Shown piece after piece: positions 8,933-17,422 of a stretch of DNA of 64,000 nt. The first letter of the stretch is position 1, and the number at the start of each line of letters is the position of its first letter. Origin of the DNA: JBAYNW01 sp041678605 (lineage in GTDB: Bacteria > Cyanobacteriota > Vampirovibrionia > Gastranaerophilales > Gastranaerophilaceae); the NCBI GenBank assembly GCA_041678605.1, contig JBAYNW010000006.1, forward strand, positions 11,484 through 75,483. The letters run 5' to 3'. A program made the translations under genes and the position numbers. The notes beneath the pieces are model-generated. The model was given only the letters and a program-made list of their open reading frames with translations. It made no database searches and was not told the DNA's origin.

Positions 8933-9724
8933 CTAGTAATTCATCTGCCAGCCTTCGTCGATTATGCGGCCGGCACAAAATCGGCCGTCTTTATTCGTCC
9001 CGTTGTTATATCCGTAGTCACAATATTTGTTGGTTTTCCAAGGAACATATTTAGCCCCACCCACAGGATATAAAGCGGGTCCATTATCATTGTTAATCAC
9101 AAAGGAAAATATATCACGACCAAGAGCATTTGGCTTTTTGAGGCCATTTACATCAATATAAACATATAGCATACACATTTTTGTTAAAGAACCGCCCGAA
9201 CCGCTGCAGCCTAAATAGGGAACATTAAGCCTAACATCCATCCCATCTGCTGTTATAAATCTGTAAGCACTATCATACCCGCTTGCAGTGTTACTACCAT
9301 CGAAATTTAGTGCTATTGTATCTGAGAAGCAGCCTGAGGTTGTCGTATCACAATTTTTTGCCACGTTAAAATAACCGGCTATTTTATCGCCCATGGTTTT
9401 TAAATCTGAAGAATCAAAGAAACAGCTCAAATCGCCTATACAGCCGCCATCGGCGGCCATTTGAATTAATGCCTGATTCCAGTCCGAATAGGCCTTCCTT
9501 GCCCCTGCGACATATCCTGCTTTTTGGGATTCGGCAATCACTCCGGGAATCATAAGCCCTGCAACCACGCCGATAATCCCGAGGGTGATTAATACTTCGG
9601 CGAGAGTGAAGGCGGGTTGAAAGGTCGAACGGCTGAAAGGTCGAATGGTTAATTTTTCAGTGTCGTTGCGAGGAGCAAATTTGCGACGAAGCAATCCAAA
9701 AAAATATTTACAAAAATTTTTCAA
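8933..9724 (-). CDS. Type IV pilin / pseudopilin-like protein with a long repeat-derived leader
   Basis: 263 aa. A class III (prepilin) signal is clear: FTLAEVLITLGIIGVVAGLMIPG, residues 39-61, with Glu at +5 after predicted cleavage between A38 and F39 by prepilin peptidase. The globular part is Cys-rich (for example GGCIGDLSCFF, C..TTTSGC, GCSGSGG), as in minor pilins held by disulfides. The only upstream start is TTG at 9724 behind a weak AAAGGG. The 38-residue leader is unusually long; its DNA consists of a family A repeat (9661-9710) and a family B tract (9605-9655). Whether it is major pilin, minor pilin or a secretion pseudopilin is not clear. Confidence 0.82.
   Translation of the reverse strand: MKNFCKYFFGLLRRKFAPRNDTEKLTIRPFSRSTFQPAFTLAEVLITLGIIGVVAGLMIPGVIAESQKAGYVAGARKAYSDWNQALIQMAADGGCIGDLSCFFDSSDLKTMGDKIAGYFNVAKNCDTTTSGCFSDTIALNFDGSNTASGYDSAYRFITADGMDVRLNVPYLGCSGSGGSLTKMCMLYVYIDVNGLKKPNALGRDIFSFVINNDNGPALYPVGGAKYVPWKTNKYCDYGYNNGTNKDGRFCAGRIIDEGWQMNY
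9605..9655. repeat. Family B tract inside the pilin leader
   Basis: GGTTGAAAGGTCGAACGGCTGAAAGGTCGAATGG, two rounds of an about 16-nt unit made from TGAAAGG and TCGAA(C/T)GG. Translated in frame on the minus strand as part of the leader peptide. Confidence 0.7.
9661..9710. repeat. Family A element inside the pilin leader
   Basis: TGTCGTTGCGAGGAGCAAAT...GACGAAGCAATCC; nearly the same halves as 44415-44458. It encodes leader residues about 6-22 on the minus strand. Confidence 0.75.
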
Positions 9725-9799
9725 CTCTTTACCCTTTCTGATTAATTTGCCTCAAGTATAACATTTTTTTATGGGTTTTGTCAAATTGTTTACATTTTA

Positions 9800-9892
9800 T
9801 TAAGGGAAACGGAGAACAGGGAAAGGAAATTGGAAATTGGGAATTGTGAATTGAGAGCAGAACCGTTCGACCCTTCAGCCTTTAAACCAGTT
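9800..9892. repeat. STRR-like tract (family B), copy 4
   Basis: Order: GGGAAA units, heptads GGAAATT GGAAATT GGGAATT GTGAATT, GAGAGCAGAACCG, then TTCGACCCTTCAGCC. The same order and junction sequence occur in the fumarase linker (25485-25622), which shows this is a composite element rather than random reiteration. Its end overlaps the stop region of the deaminase gene. Confidence 0.78.
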
Positions 9893-10340
9893 GCGGCTGT
9901 TCCTCAAGCTCTTTCCTCAATTTTTCAACCGAAATTCTCAAAATCGGTGAATTTTCGTCTTTCCGCAAATAAACTTCTCTGATTCCGGATTGGACAATAA
10001 ATCTCCTGCAAAGGATACATATAAAATCATGCCCGAAAATATACATCGTTGCATCCTGACATCTGTCCTGCCCTGCCTGAATTATTGCGTTTTGCTCGGC
10101 ATGGATTGAACGGCAGGTTTCGTATCTTGTTCCGGATGGGATATTGTTTTTTATTCTGAAACATTCTCCGCGTTCAGCACAAGATTGAACCTTCGAGGGA
10201 GTTCCGTTATAGCCTGTCGCTTTAATTTTTTTGTCTTCACCGACAATTACCGCTCCGACATTTGCCCTTAGGCAATTCGAGCGTGAGGCACAGGTTTTTG
10301 CCAAATCCAAAAAATATTCTTCCCAAGGTTTTACACTCAT
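9882..10340 (-). CDS. dCMP/cytidine-type deaminase (ComEB-like)
   Basis: 152 aa. Zinc-dependent deaminase family: HAEQ (H80, catalytic E82) and the CxxC ligands C108 and C111 in ICILC. NVGAVIV and the ATGYNGTP segment are typical of deoxycytidylate deaminases, which turn dCMP into dUMP for thymidylate synthesis. The start at 10340 is chosen from family homology (MSVKPWEEYF); the frame reaches 10403 without family similarity. The CxxC lacks the usual preceding Pro. An alternative role in competence (ComEB) is a naming matter only. Confidence 0.9.
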   Translation of the reverse strand: MSVKPWEEYFLDLAKTCASRSNCLRANVGAVIVGEDKKIKATGYNGTPSKVQSCAERGECFRIKNNIPSGTRYETCRSIHAEQNAIIQAGQDRCQDATMYIFGHDFICILCRRFIVQSGIREVYLRKDENSPILRISVEKLRKELEEQPQLV

Positions 10341-10448
10341 GTTCCTAATTCCTTTTTGATTATATTTTAGCACAAAAATCCTTTTTTGTATTTGTGATAA
10401 CATATGAAATAGCAGAGATGCATAGATTTAAAGAGGCATAGTTAAATA

Positions 10449-11429
10449 ATGGACAAAACTATCTTGGTTGCCGGCGGAGCCGGATATATCGGTTCACATA
10501 CCGTAAAATATTTGCTAAACAACAACTACAATGTTGTTGTCGTTGACAACCTTGTTTACGGCCATAAAGAAGCGGTTTTAACCAAAAATTTTGAAAAAGT
10601 CGATTTAAAAGACAAAAACGCTCTTAACGAAGTTTTTAAAAAATATAAAATCGATGCGGTAATCCACTTTGCGGCGTTCACTTACGTGGGCGAAAGCGTT
10701 ACAAATCCTAAGAAATACTACTGGAACAATGTCGTAAACACCCTGAATCTTCTTGATGCCATGGTTGAAAACAATGTAAAAAATATTGTTTTTTCAAGTA
10801 CCTGTGCAACTTACGGAAACCCTCAGTACACCCCGATTGACGAAAATCACCCGCAAAATCCGATTAACCCTTACGGGAAAACAAAATTAATGATGGAACA
10901 AATTATGGCGGATTACGAAGCTGCATACGGGCTAAAATACGCCGCCCTGAGATATTTTAACGCCGCAGGATGCGATGCTCAAGGCGAATTAGGCGAAAGC
11001 CACAACCCTGAAACCCACTTAATTCCGCTTGTGCTAAAAGCAATAAAGGGCGAAATCCCTCAAATAAGCGTTTTTGGAACTGATTATGACACCAAAGACG
11101 GAACCTGTATAAGGGATTATATTCACGTGGAAGATTTGGCCGATGCTCACATGCTGGCAATGGAAAAATTGTTTGAAACCCAAAAAAGTTACTGCATAAA
11201 TTTGGGAACGGGGATAGGAACTTCCGTTAAAGAAGTTATCAAAGCGGCAGAAGAAGTAACGGGGCGTAGGGTTCCGCTTGTTTACGGCGAAAGACGCGAG
11301 GGCGATCCGGCAAAACTGTTTGCTTCAAACAAAAAAGCAAAAGAAATCCTGGGCTGGCAACCGAAATACACAGACATCCGTGAAATAATCAGAACAGCAT
11401 GGCTTTGGGAGCAAAACAAAAAGTTTTGA
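10449..11429 (+). CDS. galE: UDP-glucose 4-epimerase
   Basis: 326 aa. Extended short-chain dehydrogenase that interconverts UDP-glucose and UDP-galactose for glycan synthesis. NAD-binding GGAGYIGS at residues 9-16; catalytic Tyr/Lys pair Y142xxxK146 with the preceding SSTCATYG; C-terminal substrate-domain motif GTGIGTSVKEVI and RREGDPAKLFAS. Full length for the family. A GAGG about 12 nt from the ATG is a weak ribosome site. It diverges from the deaminase gene; a family E element follows. Confidence 0.95.
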   Translation: MDKTILVAGGAGYIGSHTVKYLLNNNYNVVVVDNLVYGHKEAVLTKNFEKVDLKDKNALNEVFKKYKIDAVIHFAAFTYVGESVTNPKKYYWNNVVNTLNLLDAMVENNVKNIVFSSTCATYGNPQYTPIDENHPQNPINPYGKTKLMMEQIMADYEAAYGLKYAALRYFNAAGCDAQGELGESHNPETHLIPLVLKAIKGEIPQISVFGTDYDTKDGTCIRDYIHVEDLADAHMLAMEKLFETQKSYCINLGTGIGTSVKEVIKAAEEVTGRRVPLVYGERREGDPAKLFASNKKAKEILGWQPKYTDIREIIRTAWLWEQNKKF

Positions 11430-11448
11430 AACTAAGTGTTTTTATGTC

Positions 11449-11629
11449 GGGGCTGTCTAAAAAGTCCCCTTCGTCATCCCGAAACATGAATTATTGGCTT
11501 CAAAAAAATCATCCCTAATTCGGGATCTCACTTGTGTGATGCCGGATTAAGGACAATCTACGAGGAGTCGATAACCAATGTTCCGGCACGACGTTAGCTG
11601 TTAAGAGGGGGACTTTTTAGACAGCACCC
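11449..11629. repeat. Family E inverted-repeat element, copy 2
   Basis: 181 bp bounded by GCTGTCTAAAAAGTCCCC (from 11452) and GGGGACTTTTTAGACAGC (to 11624), with GGG/CCC beyond and one unpaired base. The interior is homologous, in opposite orientation, to the copies at 2921 and 40809. It sits between two convergent genes (galE and the efflux channel). Confidence 0.88.
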
Positions 11630-11656
11630 TTGCTGTTTAGAATTTTCTGAGGTACA

Positions 11657-13021
11657 TTAAAGTTTTCCGCCGACGGCTTTGTAAAGACTGATTTGGTCAA
11701 TGTAGCACTGAGTTTTGCTTGCGGCAACCATTTCGTTTATAACCAAAAGGTTTTCCCGTTGCTGGAGTAAGTCCAAACCTGACATAATGCCCTGTTCATG
11801 CCTTTTTTCCATATATTTAAAATCTGCTTTTTGCATATCATAAGATTTTAGATTCTTCAGATATTTTTCGTTATCAAGCTTAAGGTTGCTCAGAGAGTCG
11901 TTAACTTCCTGAATAGCTACCAAATTTGTTTTGTAATAACTTTGCATAATCTGTTCGTATTTGTTTTTATACAATCTCAGATTGGCGAACTTCGCACCGC
12001 CGGTGAAAATCGGAAGCATTGCAGACCCCGCAATTGCTGAAAGTGCGTTTGCCCAGTTCATTGAACCGCCAAGCGAGCCTGTGCTGAAGAACATAAGCCC
12101 CAGAATATCAATCTTTGGCAAAAATTCCTTTTTTGCCACTCTAACGTCAATTCCGGCCTTTTCAACCATTTTTTCTGCCGCCAGATAATCCGGCCGCTGG
12201 GTGATTATTTCTGAAGAAATTTCCTGCGGAATCGGCTTTTGATAAGTCAATTCAGCATAAGAAATTCTTTTAAATTCGTCAGTGTTATTTGGGCTTTCAC
12301 CCGTTAAAACGGCCAGCGAGTTCAACATGATTTCTCTGGCTTTTTTTAAATCAATTAATTCAGTGGTCGCCATGACGTAAGACTTGTCAGCTCTTACCAA
12401 ATCGGCAGTTGAAGTTATTCCCTGCTCATTTCTCTGTTTCATTAATTCGTAAATTTGTTTTCTGTCTTTAATAATTTCGTTTTGTATAGAAATAAGTTCG
12501 TCCAATTTGACAATATTGAAATAAGTCGCACCGACAGCCGATGCAATCGAAATATAAGCCGCCCTTTCGTTTATTTTTGAAACTTCATGAAGCTTTTTAA
12601 CAGATTTTGTTTTGTCATGGTTTTTCAAAAACAAATCCGCTTCATAACTTACCATCATAGGCAAACCGAAAGAGCTTTCAGTGTTGGTTACACCTTGATT
12701 TTTGTAAAGCAAAGGTGAGACGCCGACAGATGCGGTCGGAAGTTCTTTTGAAAATTGCAATTTGACATTTTGTCTGGCTTCTTCAACCTTCAAGGTTGCA
12801 ATTCTTAAATCCTGATTGTTGTTTACGGCTTTGACAATGTAACCTTCCAAATATTCATCATTATAATTTTTCCACCAGTCAAGATTAACATCCTCAAATT
12901 TATATTCTGTGACTTGAGATTGAATGACTCTTTTTTCCCGTATTGCAAAAACGGGCATGCAATTTAATCCGAGCATGCCGGTTATTAATGCCAGTGCTAT
13001 TATCTTCTTGCTATTTCTCAC
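11657..13021 (-). CDS. Outer-membrane efflux channel, TolC/NodT type
   Basis: 454 aa. Signal peptide (LALITGMLGLNCMPVFA) then a long alpha-helical OMF protein with the two-fold repeated structure of TolC relatives: the first half has NNNQDLRIATLKVEEARQNVKL, the second QRPDYLAAEKMVEKAGIDVRVAKKEFLPKI. It would form the outer-membrane duct of a tripartite pump. It is divergent from marR-hlyD-MFS across a 146-bp spacer with palindromes, so the channel and its pump are probably co-regulated. SD AGAGGTG precedes the ATG at 13021. Cys21 could suggest lipidation but lies inside the hydrophobic core. Confidence 0.88.
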   Translation of the reverse strand: MRNSKKIIALALITGMLGLNCMPVFAIREKRVIQSQVTEYKFEDVNLDWWKNYNDEYLEGYIVKAVNNNQDLRIATLKVEEARQNVKLQFSKELPTASVGVSPLLYKNQGVTNTESSFGLPMMVSYEADLFLKNHDKTKSVKKLHEVSKINERAAYISIASAVGATYFNIVKLDELISIQNEIIKDRKQIYELMKQRNEQGITSTADLVRADKSYVMATTELIDLKKAREIMLNSLAVLTGESPNNTDEFKRISYAELTYQKPIPQEISSEIITQRPDYLAAEKMVEKAGIDVRVAKKEFLPKIDILGLMFFSTGSLGGSMNWANALSAIAGSAMLPIFTGGAKFANLRLYKNKYEQIMQSYYKTNLVAIQEVNDSLSNLKLDNEKYLKNLKSYDMQKADFKYMEKRHEQGIMSGLDLLQQRENLLVINEMVAASKTQCYIDQISLYKAVGGKL

Positions 13022-13080
13022 TTTTCACCTCTTGCTTTGTACCCTCTTTACTTTTTTATAATACTATGCTAACATAACAT

Positions 13081-13116
13081 TGTTGTAATTGCAACATGTA
13101 ATTATTACAGCATGTT
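13081..13116. promoter_or_regulatory. Overlapping palindromes, candidate MarR operator
   Basis: Three dyads: TGTTGTAATTGCAACA (13081-13096), TGTAAT-T-ATTACA (13097-13109) and AACATG-N12-CATGTT (13093-13116). They lie midway in the divergent spacer between the efflux channel and marR, the expected place for autoregulation by a MarR protein. Inference from position and symmetry. Confidence 0.65.
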
Positions 13117-13167
13117 GGATATATTACAAAGAACTGTTTACAATATTATTATACACGAGGAATTGCG

Positions 13168-13635
13168 ATGAAGGAAAGAGAAAAATGTCATTATACGGAA
13201 AGTATAATTTATGCAATGGAGCAGACAGTTATTTATTTTAAAATTAAAGGGGCTCAATTTTTTAATCAATTGCACATGGGAGTTACTATTGACCAATTTA
13301 TAACGCTTGATGCGATTTACGCAAATAATGATATTTGCCAGAGAGATTTGTCGAAATTGATTTTAAAAGACCGTTCAAATACCGGAAGAATTTTAAATAT
13401 TTTAGAGGAAAATGGTTTTATCAAGAGGATTGTGGAAACAAAAAACAACAGATTAGTCAAAAAGATTTACATAACCGAAAGAGGGAAAAGAGTTATAGAA
13501 GATAATCAGGAAAAGTTGAGAACTGCTTTCGAAAAAGTATTTGATGATGTTTCAGAGGAAGAGTTTGCAGCTTTAAGGCAAACGCTTGATAAACTGAAAG
13601 GGCATTTAAGCAGAATAACAAGCATACAAATATAG
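13168..13635 (+). CDS. MarR-family transcriptional regulator
   Basis: 155 aa. Winged-helix dimeric regulator: helix-turn-helix DICQRDLSKLILKDRSNTGRI (about 72-92), wing with RIVETKNNRLVKKIYITERGK (about 96-116). MarR proteins usually repress efflux genes and release DNA when they bind small phenolic compounds. Position at the head of the pump genes and between divergent promoters supports control of this locus. GAGG lies 8 nt before the ATG. 22 bp separate it from the adaptor gene, so the two are likely one transcript. Confidence 0.92.
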   Translation: MKEREKCHYTESIIYAMEQTVIYFKIKGAQFFNQLHMGVTIDQFITLDAIYANNDICQRDLSKLILKDRSNTGRILNILEENGFIKRIVETKNNRLVKKIYITERGKRVIEDNQEKLRTAFEKVFDDVSEEEFAALRQTLDKLKGHLSRITSIQI

Positions 13636-13657
13636 CAATAATAAAAGGAGATAAAAA

Positions 13658-14632
13658 ATGTCAGATGAAGAAAAAACACCAAAAGTTAAAAAAAGATTTT
13701 TAGTACCCGTAATAATAATTTTTGTGGCAATAGCAGGTTATTTTTGGTTGCTAAACGCAGGCAAATGGGAATCTACGGAAGATGCTTATGTAGAAACACA
13801 TATTGTGCAAATTGCACCGAAAGTATCAGGGCAGGTTGTTGATATGTACGTGGTTGATAACCAAAAAGTTAAAGAAGGCGATTTGGTTGCACAAATTGAC
13901 GATACGGATTATAAAGTAAAATTAGCTCAGGCTACTGCGGCCTATGAATCCGCTTTATACAAGCAAAAGGGAGCCAAGGCCAATTTTGAAGCTGTAAGTT
14001 CACAAATTCAACTGGCAAAGCGAAATTTGAACAGATACACAGAGCTTTATAAATCGGGTGCGGCATCAAAACTTGAATATGACAACGCAAAAACCGCCTA
14101 TGACAATTCGCAGGCATCTTTAACACAGGCACAGCAAAATATTTTGTCAAAAGATAACAGCAGAGTTGCGGATGCTGATTTAAAACAGCTTGCTGCTTTG
14201 AAAAAGCAGGCAGAGCTTAATCTTTCCTATACAAAGATTTATGCACCTCAAAGCGGCTCTGTTGCAAGTAAATCGATAGAAAAAGGAGCTTATGTTCAAA
14301 CGGGACAGCCTTTGTTTGTTATTGTTCCTGATAATGTTTGGATAATAGCCAATTTTAAGGAAAGCCAGCTGAAACACATGAAAATCGGGCAAGACGTTGA
14401 AATTAAAGTAGACACATATTCCGATAAAAGATTTAAGGGGAAAGTTGACAGTATTCAAAGAATTTCAGGAGCAAAATCAAGTTTGTTTCCGCCTGAAAAT
14501 GCGGTCGGGAGTTTCGTTAAAATTGTTCAAAGAATTCCTGTAAAAATTGTGTTCACGGAAAAAATTGACCCGAACGAGTACACGATTGTACCGGGCATGT
14601 CAGTTGAACCTAAGGTTAGAGTAAAACAGTAG
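13658..14632 (+). CDS. Periplasmic adaptor (membrane-fusion) protein, HlyD/EmrA type
   Basis: 324 aa. One N-terminal membrane anchor (FLVPVIIIFVAIAGYFWLL), biotinyl/lipoyl-like half-motifs (VQIAPKVSGQVVDMYVVDNQKVKEGD and SYTKIYAPQSGSVASKSIEKGAYVQTGQ) flanking a helical hairpin, then a beta-barrel region. It links an inner-membrane DHA2 pump to the TolC-like channel. AAAGGAG precedes the ATG. The two MFS pumps downstream are its probable partners. Confidence 0.92.
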   Translation: MSDEEKTPKVKKRFLVPVIIIFVAIAGYFWLLNAGKWESTEDAYVETHIVQIAPKVSGQVVDMYVVDNQKVKEGDLVAQIDDTDYKVKLAQATAAYESALYKQKGAKANFEAVSSQIQLAKRNLNRYTELYKSGAASKLEYDNAKTAYDNSQASLTQAQQNILSKDNSRVADADLKQLAALKKQAELNLSYTKIYAPQSGSVASKSIEKGAYVQTGQPLFVIVPDNVWIIANFKESQLKHMKIGQDVEIKVDTYSDKRFKGKVDSIQRISGAKSSLFPPENAVGSFVKIVQRIPVKIVFTEKIDPNEYTIVPGMSVEPKVRVKQ

Positions 14633-14720
14633 GTGAAAAGGTGCATGGGTAAAAGATGAATAGTTACGCTGAACTATCCACTTTATAACCCCATAAACTC
14701 ATAACCTCAGAGGAAGATTG

Positions 14721-16301
14721 ATGACTATTGAAACAATCGCCGAAGACTGGAAGCCCTCAATAAATCCATGGTTAACGACCATTGCGGTTATGACGGCAAC
14801 ATTTATATTTGTACTTGACGGGACAATTGCAAACGTTGCTCTGCCTCATATGGCGGGGAGTTTTTCTTCCAGTAATGACGAGGCTATGTGGATTTTAACC
14901 AGTTATCTGGTAGCCAGCGGCATAGTTTTACCCTCTGTCGGCTGGTTCAGCCATGTTTTTGGAAGAAAGACATTTTTTATTAGTTGCGTTACCTTGTTCA
15001 CTGTTGCATCACTGCTTTGCGGGTTGTCTACATCTATAGAAATGATGATTTTCTCAAGAATTCTTCAGGGCTTGGGCGGGGGTGCTATTTTGCCGATAGC
15101 ACAGGCAATTTTATGCGAAAGTTTTCCGAAGGAAAAAAGAGGGTTGGCAATGTCGGTTTTTGGGTTGGGCTGTATACTTGCTCCGGTGGCAGGTCCTGTA
15201 CTTGGCGGCTACCTTACAGATGCGTTTTCCTGGAATTGGATTTTTTTCATAAACATTCCGTTTGGAATTATCGCAATTATTTGTTCAAAATTGTGGCTTG
15301 AAGACCCTCCGTATGCTCAAAAACAAGGATTGAAAAAAATTGATTACGTTGGATTCGGGTTTTTAATTATTTGGCTTGCCACTTTGCAGATTGTACTTGA
15401 TAAGGGTAACAACGCTGATTGGTTTAATGCCGGCTGGGTCTGTTGGACTTTTGGACTTTCGCTGTTTGCCATGATTTCATTTTTCATTTCTCAGATTAAA
15501 AACAGGGAATCGATTATCGATTTAGGAATATTTAAGGATAAAAATTTTGCTTACGGAACTATTTTGCTGGTTGTTGTAAATGCTGTAATGTATGCCTCTA
15601 CGGCAATTATGCCGTTATTTTTACAAAATTTGCTAGGGTATAGTGCATTTTGGAGCGGGTATGCCCTTATGCCGAGAGGGATAGGAGCACTTGTGGCCAT
15701 AATTATTACAGGCTTATTTTCAAATATTATTGATGAAAGAATTCTTGGAATAACCGGACTTCTTTGCCTGGGGGGAGCGGGACTTATGTTTGGATTTTTA
15801 AGCTTGCAGATTTCAATGATGAATATTATTGTACCGAATTTAATTTTCGGATTTGGCATGGCTCTTTGTTTTATTCCCCTAACTACTTTATCAATGGCAA
15901 CTTTAAACAATGCACAAATGACGAATGCAAGCGGAGTCCAAAATTTACTAAAAAATATTGGCGGAGCAATCGGAACATCTCTTGTTGTAACAATGTTATC
16001 CAGATTCGGACAGGCACACCAATTTAGCATGGTCAAATTTTTAAACCCGCTTAACCCTGCATTTCATGCAAAGGTTACTGCGTTAAAAATGGCTTTGGCA
16101 CAATATATGCACATCTCAGCCGCGGATATTAAGGCAAATTATCTTATGTACACTCAACTGCTCCAGCAATCTAATTTGTGGGCATTTATAGACGCATTTA
16201 GGATATTTGGCTTGATTGCTTTAATAATTATTCCGCTGGTATTTTTATTGGAGGGGAACAAAAAAGACCCGAACAGTGAGCATATAGCGGTGATGCATTA
16301 A
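14721..16301 (+). CDS. DHA2-family MFS efflux pump (EmrB/QacA type), copy 1
   Basis: 526 aa, 14 predicted membrane segments. Motif DGTIANVALPHMAG in the first helix (LDxTIANVALP is characteristic of DHA2 drug:H+ antiporters), GRKTFF in the loop 2-3 region, and GPVLGGYLTD as antiporter motif C. ATG 14721 is preceded by AGAGGA; a TTG one codon upstream is rejected. Highly similar along its whole length to the gene at 17423, which points to a duplication. With the adaptor and the TolC-like channel it should form an EmrAB-TolC-like pump. Confidence 0.93.
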   Translation: MTIETIAEDWKPSINPWLTTIAVMTATFIFVLDGTIANVALPHMAGSFSSSNDEAMWILTSYLVASGIVLPSVGWFSHVFGRKTFFISCVTLFTVASLLCGLSTSIEMMIFSRILQGLGGGAILPIAQAILCESFPKEKRGLAMSVFGLGCILAPVAGPVLGGYLTDAFSWNWIFFINIPFGIIAIICSKLWLEDPPYAQKQGLKKIDYVGFGFLIIWLATLQIVLDKGNNADWFNAGWVCWTFGLSLFAMISFFISQIKNRESIIDLGIFKDKNFAYGTILLVVVNAVMYASTAIMPLFLQNLLGYSAFWSGYALMPRGIGALVAIIITGLFSNIIDERILGITGLLCLGGAGLMFGFLSLQISMMNIIVPNLIFGFGMALCFIPLTTLSMATLNNAQMTNASGVQNLLKNIGGAIGTSLVVTMLSRFGQAHQFSMVKFLNPLNPAFHAKVTALKMALAQYMHISAADIKANYLMYTQLLQQSNLWAFIDAFRIFGLIALIIIPLVFLLEGNKKDPNSEHIAVMH

Positions 16302-16336
16302 GTTTGTGGTAGTATAGAGAAAAAGAAGGAGGAAAA

Positions 16337-17383
16337 ATGTCAAGGATTATCACAGTAAACACACTTCTGCCTGAATATTCGTATACGGAGCAAGAAGCAA
16401 TTGATGTTTACACAAAATGGGTTTCATCCCAGAGCGAAGATTTTAGAAAAAAAGCCGACAGAATATTCCATCATACGCAAATTAAATCAAAACATACGGT
16501 GGCCCCGCCTGAGGTTTTGTTGGCCCAAAGGACTTTTGAAGATACCAATAATTTATACAGAGAAAAAGCAATTGAACTCGGAACTGAGGTATTAAAACAA
16601 ACATTGAAAAAATGCGGGCTAAAACCTGAAGAGTTGGACTATTTAATAACAACTTCTTGCACAGGGTTTATGATTCCATCAGTTAATGCTTATATTGCAA
16701 ATAACGTCGGATTGAGAAAAGATATAAAACATCTTCCCATAACAGAATCAGGCTGTGCAGCAGGTGTAACAGCACTGATATACGCAAATGATTTGTTAAA
16801 AGCCTATCCGGACAAAAAAGTTGCAATAATTACGATTGAACTGCCAAGCAACACAATGCAGGTTAATGATTTCAGTTGGGATAATGTCGTAGGAACGGCA
16901 CTATTTTCTGACGGCGTAGCCTGCGTAATTTTAGATTCAAAGCCGGAACTTTCTTACAAAATAATTGATTCTAAAATGTATCAAGTACCGAATACAACGG
17001 AAATATTAGGGTATAATCTTACAAATTCAGGCTTAAAGATGAATTTGAATAAATGTATTCCGGAAGTTATTCAGGATAATTTTTATGAAATGGTTGTACC
17101 ATTTTTGGAAAAAAACGGACTTGAAATAGGCGATGTTGACAATTTCATAATCCATCCGGGCGGAGTAAAAATTCTTGACAAGATTGAAGAATTACTTTCA
17201 GCCCACGGAAAAGATGCACATTTATCAAGAGAAATTATGGAAAAATTCGGAAATATGTCAAGCAGCACAGTTTTATTCATTCTTAAGGAGCAAATGAAAA
17301 ATAATTATATCGGTGAAAAAACTCTAATGCTAAGTTTTGGCCCCGGATTTACAGCTAATCAAGTTTTACTTGAATGGAAATAA
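16337..17383 (+). CDS. Type III polyketide synthase (chalcone synthase-like)
   Basis: 348 aa. Thiolase-fold homodimeric enzyme that condenses malonyl-CoA units onto an acyl-CoA starter and cyclises the product. The catalytic triad is visible: C140 in ESGCAAG, H273 in IIHPGG, N306 in FGNMSSS. Also seen are the family's C-terminal LSFGPGFTANQVLLEW and the N-terminal HHTQIKSKHTV. Strong AGGAGG-like site before the ATG. It lies between two near-identical DHA2 pumps, suggesting its product is exported by them or induces them. No acyl-CoA ligase, methyltransferase or cyclase gene is adjacent, so the product (alkylresorcinol, alkylpyrone or other) is unknown. Confidence 0.9.
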   Translation: MSRIITVNTLLPEYSYTEQEAIDVYTKWVSSQSEDFRKKADRIFHHTQIKSKHTVAPPEVLLAQRTFEDTNNLYREKAIELGTEVLKQTLKKCGLKPEELDYLITTSCTGFMIPSVNAYIANNVGLRKDIKHLPITESGCAAGVTALIYANDLLKAYPDKKVAIITIELPSNTMQVNDFSWDNVVGTALFSDGVACVILDSKPELSYKIIDSKMYQVPNTTEILGYNLTNSGLKMNLNKCIPEVIQDNFYEMVVPFLEKNGLEIGDVDNFIIHPGGVKILDKIEELLSAHGKDAHLSREIMEKFGNMSSSTVLFILKEQMKNNYIGEKTLMLSFGPGFTANQVLLEWK

Positions 17384-17422
17384 AAATAACAAAAAATTGC
17401 CCTATATCATAAAGAGAAAAAA

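Noticed and set aside
8551..8978. Short open frames in the 8.5-9.0 kb repeat region
   Set aside because: They translate repeat units (family B peptides such as KLEIGN), have no ribosome sites, and the region is explained by repeats.
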